Assembly: GCA_900756875.1 (NCBI GenBank) | Contig: CAAELW010000154.1 | Coordinates: forward strand, 1-7,122 | Length of the DNA: 7,122 bases | Direction: 5' to 3' | Origin: Pasteurellaceae bacterium | GTDB lineage: Bacteria > Pseudomonadota > Gammaproteobacteria > Enterobacterales > Pasteurellaceae | Position numbers and translations under genes: made by a program | Part shown: in pieces, positions 1 through 5,071 of the stretch | How the letters are laid out: each line of letters starts with the position of its first letter | Position numbering within the stretch: the first letter of the stretch is position 1 | The notes under the pieces: model-generated | The model's database searches: none | What the model was told of the DNA's origin: nothing | Seen by the model: the letters and a program-made list of their open reading frames with translations, nothing else

Positions 1-1255
1 CATCAATAAATTGGGTTTGGGTATTGGGTTTATGTTTGGAAAGCACCAAAATATTCACCGCAATACTGGTGCCGAAAAAGAGATTTGGCGCAAGCGCAAT
101 CACCGTTTCTACATAGTTATTATCCACCAAATATTGACGAATTTTTTGTTCCGCACCGCCGCGATAAAAAATGCCAGGGAAGGACACAATCGCTGCGCGA
201 CCTTTTGCTGAAAGATAACTTAACGCATGCAAAATAAAGGCAAAGTCCGCTTTGGATTTTGGTGCAAGCACACCGGCAGGGGCAAAACGCTCATCATTAA
301 TCAGTGTTGGGTCATCCGAGCCAATCCATTTCACGGAGTAAGGTGGGTTAGAAACGATAGCATCGAAGGGTTTATCATCGCCAAATTGCGGATTCATTAA
401 GGTGTTGCCAAGGGCGATATTAAACTTGTCGTAGTTGATGTTATGTAAAAACATATTCATACGAGCAAGGTTGTAAGTGGTGTGATTAATTTCCTGCCCG
501 AAGAATCCCTCTTCAATGATGTGTTCATCAAATTGTTTTTTTGCTTGCAATAATAAAGAACCAGACCCCGCCGCTGGGTCGTAAATTTTATTGACCTTAT
601 CTTGTCCATATAGAGCCAGTCGAGCAATTAGCTTGGAAACGCATTGTGGTGTAAAGAACTCGCCCCCCGATTTACCGGCATTAGCAGCATAGTTGGAAAT
701 TAAAAATTCGTAAGCATCGCCGAATAAATCGATATGATTATCTTCAAAGTCACCAAAATCTAACTCGGCAACGCCTTTTAATACGGCGGCTAGACGGCTG
801 TTTTTATCGGCAACGGTATTACCTAATCGGTTGCTGGTGGTATCAAAATCAGCAAATAAACCTTTGATATCCTGTTCGGAAGGGTAGCCAGTAGCGGAGT
901 TTTCGATATCTGTAAAAATGCTTTTTAGATCTGTATTTAAATTCGGATTAGTGTTGGCTGTTGCGACGACATTTTTAAATAGCTGGCTTGGATAAATGAA
1001 GTAACCTTTACTTTTTACCGCCTCAGCTTTAATTGCTGGTGTGATGATATTATCGGATGATTTTGCGTAATTTATACTTTCATCCCCGTTTTCCATATAG
1101 TTGACAAAATTTTCGCTGATAAAACGATAGAAAAGAGTACCTAAAACATATTGTTTAAAATCCCAACCGTCAACAGCACCTCGTACATCATTAGCGATTT
1201 GCCAAATACGGCGATGAAGTTCATCACGTTGTCGTTGTTGAATTGCAGCAGCCAT
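1..1255 (-). CDS. hsdM: Type I restriction-modification methyltransferase subunit HsdM, type IC (EcoR124I-like), 3' end cut by window edge
   Basis: This subunit transfers a methyl group from S-adenosylmethionine to the N6 of adenine. It acts as M2S with the specificity subunit HsdS, and HsdR joins for restriction. Reading the minus strand from the ATG at 1255 gives 418 codons without a stop before the edge; the family is about 520 residues, so roughly 100 C-terminal residues are missing. Visible landmarks: an N-terminal helical domain beginning [18 protein letters not shown], then IANDVRG and [11 protein letters not shown]; the FFTP motif (residues 200-203) that opens the methylase domain; SAM-binding motif I DPAAGSGS (226-233); catalytic motif IV NPPY (303-306). 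From memory the sequence resembles EcoR124I HsdM along its length, which places it in type IC rather than IA or IB. The start is supported by TGAGGA four bases upstream. It is transcribed away from recB, and hsdS is expected past the left edge. The visible part is intact. No uptake-sequence core occurs in it and its G+C is somewhat higher than recB, which may mean separate acquisition. Confidence 0.96.
   Translation of the reverse strand, partial: MAAAIQQRQRDELHRRIWQIANDVRGAVDGWDFKQYVLGTLFYRFISENFVNYMENGDESINYAKSSDNIITPAIKAEAVKSKGYFIYPSQLFKNVVATANTNPNLNTDLKSIFTDIENSATGYPSEQDIKGLFADFDTTSNRLGNTVADKNSRLAAVLKGVAELDFGDFEDNHIDLFGDAYEFLISNYAANAGKSGGEFFTPQCVSKLIARLALYGQDKVNKIYDPAAGSGSLLLQAKKQFDEHIIEEGFFGQEINHTTYNLARMNMFLHNINYDKFNIALGNTLMNPQFGDDKPFDAIVSNPPYSVKWIGSDDPTLINDERFAPAGVLAPKSKADFAFILHALSYLSAKGRAAIVSFPGIFYRGGAEQKIRQYLVDNNYVETVIALAPNLFFGTSIAVNILVLSKHKPNTQTQFID
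833..840 (+). other. Chi-type octamer GCTGGTGG
   Basis: The plus strand reads GCTGGTGG, identical to the E. coli Chi octamer and compatible with the degenerate Chi reported for H. influenzae (GNTGGTGG, from memory). Chi makes RecBCD stop degrading DNA and load RecA. A Chi on this strand is recognised by enzyme entering from higher coordinates and moving left. It lies antisense within hsdM codons. I found no other GNTGGTGG on either strand. A single octamer can occur by chance, so its function is inferred. Confidence 0.45.
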
Positions 1256-1259
1256 AAAA

Positions 1260-1265
1260 TCCTCA
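1260..1265 (-). promoter_or_regulatory. Ribosome binding site of hsdM
   Basis: On the minus strand TGAGGA lies four bases before the ATG at 1255. It is the only good Shine-Dalgarno match near this start and supports choosing this ATG. Confidence 0.7.
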
Positions 1266-1303
1266 GAATATTTTGTGTCATTATTAAGTTATAAATGTTC
1301 AAA

Positions 1304-1309
1304 ATTATA
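1304..1309 (-). promoter_or_regulatory. Candidate -10 box of the hsdM promoter
   Basis: The minus strand carries a perfect TATAAT about 49 bases before the hsdM start codon. The -35 side is weak: TTTAGT, 16 bases further upstream, matches TTGACA at only three positions. The spacing would give a leader of about 40 bases. This is an inference from consensus alone in AT-rich DNA. Confidence 0.4.
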
Positions 1310-1332
1310 CAGGAAATAAATAATAACTAAAT

Positions 1333-1350
1333 GAATTTCTATGGAAATTC
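1333..1350. repeat. Perfect 7-bp inverted repeat in the hsdM-recB intergenic region
   Basis: GAATTTC, a four-base spacer TATG, then GAAATTC form a perfect dyad. It sits between the candidate hsdM promoter and the candidate recB -10 box, where a regulator could affect either gene. It could be an operator or a weak RNA hairpin. The arms are AT-rich and no T-run follows, so it is not a convincing terminator. No known operator consensus was recognised. Confidence 0.5.
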
Positions 1351-1353
1351 CTC

Positions 1354-1359
1354 TACAAT
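1354..1359 (+). promoter_or_regulatory. Candidate -10 box of the recB-recD-grxB promoter
   Basis: TACAAT matches the sigma-70 -10 consensus at five of six positions and lies 34 bases before the recB ATG. No good -35 box is seen at 16-18 bases upstream. Use of this box would start the transcript near 1366, giving a short leader of under 30 bases. TCTAAT at 1368-1373 is a poorer alternative. Confidence 0.3.
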
Positions 1360-1371
1360 AGGGGCACTCTA

Positions 1372-1389
1372 ATGTTTACAGAAAAATAA
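1372..1389 (+). other. Possible five-codon leader reading frame before recB
   Basis: ATG at 1372 opens a frame reading MFTEK and stops at 1389, four bases before the recB ATG and in a different frame. AGGGG at 1360-1364, seven bases upstream of this ATG, is the best Shine-Dalgarno match in the recB leader, whereas recB itself has none. Ribosomes ending at 1389 could restart at 1394. It is very short, and would be irrelevant if transcription starts near 1366, because the Shine-Dalgarno sequence would then be outside the message. Confidence 0.2.
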
Positions 1390-1393
1390 AAAA

Positions 1394-4300
1394 ATGAGCC
1401 AAAAATCAACCGCACTTAATGCCATTTCATTGCCCTTAAATCAAGTCAATTTAATTGAAGCCTCTGCAGGTACAGGGAAAACTTATACTATTGGTTCTAT
1501 CTATCTTCGTTTACTTTTACAGGCTGGTGAGAATTGTTTTTCTCGACCATTAAATGTGGAAGAAATTTTGGTGGTAACCTTTACTGAAATGGCGACGGAA
1601 GATTTAAAACGCAAAATTCGGGAGCGTTTAACGGCGGCAATTTCGGTTTTTTCTGAATATTATGAAAAGCAAGACAAGGCGATTTTTACTGGAGAACATC
1701 AATTTTTAGCGGAATTATTGCCTTATTTAGAGGATATTCCGACCGCACTTCGTCGCTTAAAGCTGGCCGAACAAAATTTAGATTTAGCCTCCATTTATAC
1801 CATTCACGGTTTTTGTCGCCGAATGCTGATGCAACATGCTTTTAATTCAGGCGTGCATTTCAATTTAAAACTTCTCAAAGATCAGTCTGATTTACTCAAA
1901 CAATTTGCAAATGAATTTTGGCGGGAGCATTTTTATTCTCAGCCTTTCGAGATTGCTAATTTTATCTCGAAAGAGTTAGGTTCGCCTGATGATGTGCTAA
2001 GTATTTTAGAATCGGATTTAAACAAAGATGTATCGGTAGCGACGGACAACCAACAAAGCTTGTCGTTGTCAATTGATGAATTTTTACAGAAAAGTGTGGG
2101 AGACCGATTAAAAGCTGTTGAAGCTCTAAAAGTTTTTTGGTTAAAAAATGTAGATGAAATTTCCTCCATTATCATGGAGGAAATAACAAAAGATTATCCA
2201 AAAGATCAGCTCAAATCTCTCAATCGTAAAATCTACCAAAAAGGACGTCTTAAAACATGGACTAAACAGATTAATGAATGGGCAAATAATCCACTAGATT
2301 ATGAAATAAATAAAACATTAAGGGACTATTTTTTACAATCTTCGATTGAGCAAAATTACGAGCCGACAGAAGAATTAAACAATAAAAAAGCGGCTATGCC
2401 ATTTTATGCACCGATTTTTGCAGAACTTGAAGAATATGTACAAATTTTGGTTAAACAACATCAATCAAGTGATTTGTTAAAAAAAATCATTCTCTATCAC
2501 TATCGTCAAGGTATTCAAAAGAAACTCCTTGAATACAAAGCGAATCATCCTGAAAAATCCTTTGATGATTTATTACGCTTATTGAAAGAAGCATTACACG
2601 GTGAGGGCGGTGAAAAGTTAGCGGAGTTAATTCGTTTTCAATATCCTTTTGCCATGATTGACGAGTTCCAAGATACGGATGCGTTGCAGTATCAAATTTT
2701 CTCGAAAATTTATCGTAATGAAAGCGCGTCTGGTAATGTTGGCTTTATGATGATCGGGGACCCTAAACAGGCGATTTATCGTTTCCGTGGTGCCGATATT
2801 TTCACTTATCTAAAAGCAGCAAAAGAAGCGAATGAACGTTTCAACTTAGGTACAAACTATCGTTCCTCTCAACCTTTAGTGGAAGGGGTAAATCGATTAT
2901 TTGATTTTAAAAATTCACCTTTTATTTATGAAAACATCGAATTTTTAAACGTCGGCGCAGCCAAGAAAAATCTTGTTTTTCAGTTGAATAATCAACCTGA
3001 ACCCGCCTTCCGTTTTTACATTAACGATAAAGACAAATCTACCCAGCAAGATTATGCGAAAGCTTGCGCAACATCGATTCAGCAATGGTTAAAAAGTGCA
3101 GCTGAAAATCCGTTTGTTTTTCCGAATGAAAGCAAAGCGGAAAATCAAACATTGCGAGCAGAAAATATTGCTGTTTTGGTGCGAGGTTATACCGAAGCGG
3201 ATCTAGTGAAGAAAGAATTGCAAGCACTCGGTATTGCTTCGGTTTACCTTTCTGATAGAGGAAATGTCTTTGAGAGTAACACAGCAAAAGAACTGGCCTT
3301 GATTTTGCAAGCCTGTTTGAGCGTGACGGAACGCCCAATTTTGAATGCCATTGCGACCGCACTTTTCGGCTTAAATGCAGCTGAAATTCACCAAATTCAC
3401 CAAGATGAAATTCAGTGGCAACGTTGGGCTGAAAAATTTGCAGAGTATCAACAAATTTGGCAACGTCAAGGCGTCTTGCCGATGTTGCACCATTTACTTT
3501 TAGCAGAAAATATCACTGAAAAATTCTTATCTCGGCCTGATGGCGAACGAAAACTGACGGATTTATTACATTTAGCTGAAATTTTACAGCAAGCAGCCGC
3601 ATTAAATGAAAGTGAAGCGGCATTATTGCGCTGGTTTGAAAAGCAAATTCAAGATAATGGCCGTCAAGAAGCACAAATTCGTTTAGAAAGCGAACGTCAG
3701 TTAGTGAAGATTGTGACTATCCATAAATCCAAAGGGTTGGAATATGATTTGGTTTGGTTGCCATTTTTAGGAAATGCAGCAAAAGACCCAACTAAAAAGA
3801 AACTATTTAATTTATATTACGATAAGAAACAAAACAAAACTTTGTGGGATATGCAAGATCAACACTTGGATGATGTAACAGAAGAAGTTTTTGCGGAAGA
3901 ATTGCGTTTGCTTTATGTGGCATTAACCCGAGCAAAATATCAAATGGCCTTTGTGTTACCGAAAGCCTTTGATAAAAAATGGAATGCTTTATTGTATGTT
4001 TTAACACAGGGTGAAATTGGTCGAAAACTCGATTTGCCAAATAATTGGGATACCCAACCGTTATTGGAAAAATTTAAGCAGCTTTTACCAAATGATGTAG
4101 CGATTGAATTAACCGATGTGTTACAAGCCAGTGAACCACTTACCTTAAATGTTTCTCAAGAAAATTTAAGTGCGGAAATTTTCCAAGGTGAAATTGAACA
4201 AGATTGGCGAGTGACGAGCTTTAGTGGCATAGAACAAACACATCAACGCAAAGCTTATTTGAATGAAAGTGCGGTGAAAAAATCGCTCATTTTTGATGAT

Positions 4301-5071
4301 GCGAAAGATTATGATGCGTTGATTTCAATAGAAAATATCGCTGAAAATCTGACCGCACTTGCTCATGATAACGATGAAATGGTTTTGGATTTCCCTCGGG
4401 GAACACAAATCGGTACGTTATTGCATCGTTATTTTGAAAAGGTGCTTTTTGCTCAACTGGCTGAGAAAGAAAACATTGAAAAATTATGTCAGGATTTGAA
4501 TCTTGCCGAAGATCAATTTGCAGCAGTTCAACAGTGGTTTGAACAAATACTCAGCACACCAATTTTGCCAAATAATGATCTTACCCTTGCTCAAATTAAC
4601 GAAAAACAATGCTTAAAAGAGTTGGCGTTTTATCTCAATATTTCAAGCCATTTTGATGTCGCTGGTTTTAACCGAGCGTTAGCAACCTTACATCATTTGC
4701 CATCAGAACCGTTACAGTTTGATGATATTCAAGGCATGGTGCGGGGCACGATGGACTTGGTTTTCAGTTATCAAGGTAAATATTATTTGCTTGATTACAA
4801 ATCGAATTTCTTGGGTGAGACATTAAAGGATTACGATCAAGCTGCATTGAAAAAAGCCATGTTAGAGCATCACTATGATTGGCAATACTTGTTGTATGTG
4901 GTGGCATTACACCGTTATTTAAAAACACGTTTGCCTGACTACGATTACAACCGAGATTTTGGTGGTGTAGTCTATGCATTTTTACGAGGAATGAATAGTT
5001 CGCCACAATCAGGCATCTTTTTTGATAAACCAGATTGGCAATTAATCCAACAATTAGAGGAATTATTTTAA
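1394..5071 (+). CDS. recB: RecBCD (exonuclease V) beta subunit RecB: 3'-5' helicase and nuclease
   Basis: RecB is the 3'-to-5' motor and the nuclease of RecBCD, which unwinds and degrades double-strand ends, switches behaviour at Chi and loads RecA. The 1225 residues are slightly longer than the E. coli (1180) and H. influenzae (about 1210) proteins as I recall them. UvrD-type motifs in order: Walker A EASAGTGKT (22-30); VVTFTE (60-65); TIHGFC (136-141); Walker B IDEFQDTD (422-429); IGDPKQAIYRFRGAD (454-468); TNYRSS (487-492); VTIHKSKGLEYD (774-785); LLYVALTRAK (839-848) with arginine R846. The C-terminal nuclease domain has RGTQIGTLLHR (1002-1012) with H1011, then D1121 and D1134-Y-K1136. 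These correspond to E. coli H956, D1067, D1080 and K1082. All catalytic residues are present, so the protein should be active. The start fits the family N-terminus although no clear Shine-Dalgarno site precedes it. It shares a TAATG overlap with recD, is divergent from hsdM, and has no recC or ptr beside it. Confidence 0.98.
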   Translation: MSQKSTALNAISLPLNQVNLIEASAGTGKTYTIGSIYLRLLLQAGENCFSRPLNVEEILVVTFTEMATEDLKRKIRERLTAAISVFSEYYEKQDKAIFTGEHQFLAELLPYLEDIPTALRRLKLAEQNLDLASIYTIHGFCRRMLMQHAFNSGVHFNLKLLKDQSDLLKQFANEFWREHFYSQPFEIANFISKELGSPDDVLSILESDLNKDVSVATDNQQSLSLSIDEFLQKSVGDRLKAVEALKVFWLKNVDEISSIIMEEITKDYPKDQLKSLNRKIYQKGRLKTWTKQINEWANNPLDYEINKTLRDYFLQSSIEQNYEPTEELNNKKAAMPFYAPIFAELEEYVQILVKQHQSSDLLKKIILYHYRQGIQKKLLEYKANHPEKSFDDLLRLLKEALHGEGGEKLAELIRFQYPFAMIDEFQDTDALQYQIFSKIYRNESASGNVGFMMIGDPKQAIYRFRGADIFTYLKAAKEANERFNLGTNYRSSQPLVEGVNRLFDFKNSPFIYENIEFLNVGAAKKNLVFQLNNQPEPAFRFYINDKDKSTQQDYAKACATSIQQWLKSAAENPFVFPNESKAENQTLRAENIAVLVRGYTEADLVKKELQALGIASVYLSDRGNVFESNTAKELALILQACLSVTERPILNAIATALFGLNAAEIHQIHQDEIQWQRWAEKFAEYQQIWQRQGVLPMLHHLLLAENITEKFLSRPDGERKLTDLLHLAEILQQAAALNESEAALLRWFEKQIQDNGRQEAQIRLESERQLVKIVTIHKSKGLEYDLVWLPFLGNAAKDPTKKKLFNLYYDKKQNKTLWDMQDQHLDDVTEEVFAEELRLLYVALTRAKYQMAFVLPKAFDKKWNALLYVLTQGEIGRKLDLPNNWDTQPLLEKFKQLLPNDVAIELTDVLQASEPLTLNVSQENLSAEIFQGEIEQDWRVTSFSGIEQTHQRKAYLNESAVKKSLIFDDAKDYDALISIENIAENLTALAHDNDEMVLDFPRGTQIGTLLHRYFEKVLFAQLAEKENIEKLCQDLNLAEDQFAAVQQWFEQILSTPILPNNDLTLAQINEKQCLKELAFYLNISSHFDVAGFNRALATLHHLPSEPLQFDDIQGMVRGTMDLVFSYQGKYYLLDYKSNFLGETLKDYDQAALKKAMLEHHYDWQYLLYVVALHRYLKTRLPDYDYNRDFGGVVYAFLRGMNSSPQSGIFFDKPDWQLIQQLEELF
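1409..1417 (-). repeat. DNA uptake signal sequence (Hin type), extended match over the recB start
   Basis: Minus strand AAGTGCGGT followed by T, G, ATTTTT, six bases and TTTTTT matches the full extended uptake consensus, covering about 1389-1417. The second T-tract is the A-run that contains the first base of the recB ATG. Such sites are bound during natural transformation in Pasteurellaceae. Confidence 0.9.
1742..1750 (-). repeat. DNA uptake signal sequence (Hin type)
   Basis: Perfect AAGTGCGGT core on the minus strand within recB, encoded by codons reading T-A-L. The flanking tract is AT-rich but only a partial match to the extended consensus. Confidence 0.85.
2159..2184. repeat. Perfect 11-bp inverted repeat (hairpin) inside recB
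   Basis: ATTTCCTCCAT at 2159-2169 and ATGGAGGAAAT at 2174-2184 are exact reverse complements separated by TATC. The recB message could fold here into an 11-bp stem with a tetraloop. It covers codons for about residues 256-264 (ISSIIMEEI). The arms contain TCCTCC and GGAGGA, which resemble anti-Shine-Dalgarno and Shine-Dalgarno sequences. No T-run follows on either strand at terminator distance. Its role is unknown. Confidence 0.75.
3356..3364 (-). repeat. DNA uptake signal sequence core (Hin type)
   Basis: Perfect AAGTGCGGT core on the minus strand within recB. The adjoining bases are a weaker match to the AT-rich extension than at the other sites. Confidence 0.75.
4267..4275 (+). repeat. 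DNA uptake signal sequence (Hin type), extended match
   Basis: Plus strand AAGTGCGGT is followed by GA, AAAAAT, six bases and a T-rich tract, a near-complete extended uptake site within recB. A one-mismatch relative, AAGTGCGGA, lies about 100 bases upstream at 4168-4176. Confidence 0.9.
4352..4360 (-). repeat. DNA uptake signal sequence (Hin type)
   Basis: Minus strand AAGTGCGGT followed by CA, GATTTT, six bases and TATTTT, a good extended match within recB. It lies 76 bases from the plus-strand copy at 4267-4275, in inverted orientation. Confidence 0.88.
5056..5061 (+). promoter_or_regulatory. Ribosome binding site that decides the recD start
   Basis: AGAGGA at the 3' end of recB lies nine bases before the ATG at 5071, which overlaps the recB stop as TAATG. 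The in-frame ATG further upstream at 5035 would add twelve residues (MAINPTIRGIIL) unlike RecD and lie deep inside recB, so 5071 is preferred. Confidence 0.8.

Noticed and set aside
11..211. Plus-strand 66-codon open frame
   Set aside because: It is antisense to the conserved C-terminal half of the visible hsdM, shows no recognisable motif and has no ribosome site I could support.
663..668. Run of six C (G6 in hsdM sense) as a phase-variation tract
   Set aside because: Six bases is short for slippage, and the run encodes the conserved S-G-G-E before FFTP, so codon choice explains it.
1296..1311. Possible LexA (SOS) box on the minus strand, beginning CTGTATAATTTT
   Set aside because: The second half reads GAAC instead of ACAG, so the dyad is not present.
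1939..2175. Minus-strand 78-codon open frame inside recB; likewise 3039-3362, 3807-4040, 4764-5006, and 5966-6151 inside recD
   Set aside because: All are antisense to well-conserved RecB or RecD coding sequence, with no recognisable protein features. They are shadows of the real frames.
3384..3401. Tandem 9-bp repeat AAATTCACC twice in recB
   Set aside because: Only two units, in frame, encoding a short I-H-Q repeat; too small to suggest a variable tract.
4168..4176. One-mismatch uptake cores here and at 5206-5214 and 6523-6531
   Set aside because: Each differs from AAGTGCGGT at one position; they may be decayed or emerging sites but are not counted as uptake sequences.
5035..5070. Upstream in-frame start for recD adding twelve residues
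   Set aside because: The extension is unlike RecD N-termini, lies within recB, and the ATG at 5071 has both the TAATG overlap and a Shine-Dalgarno site.
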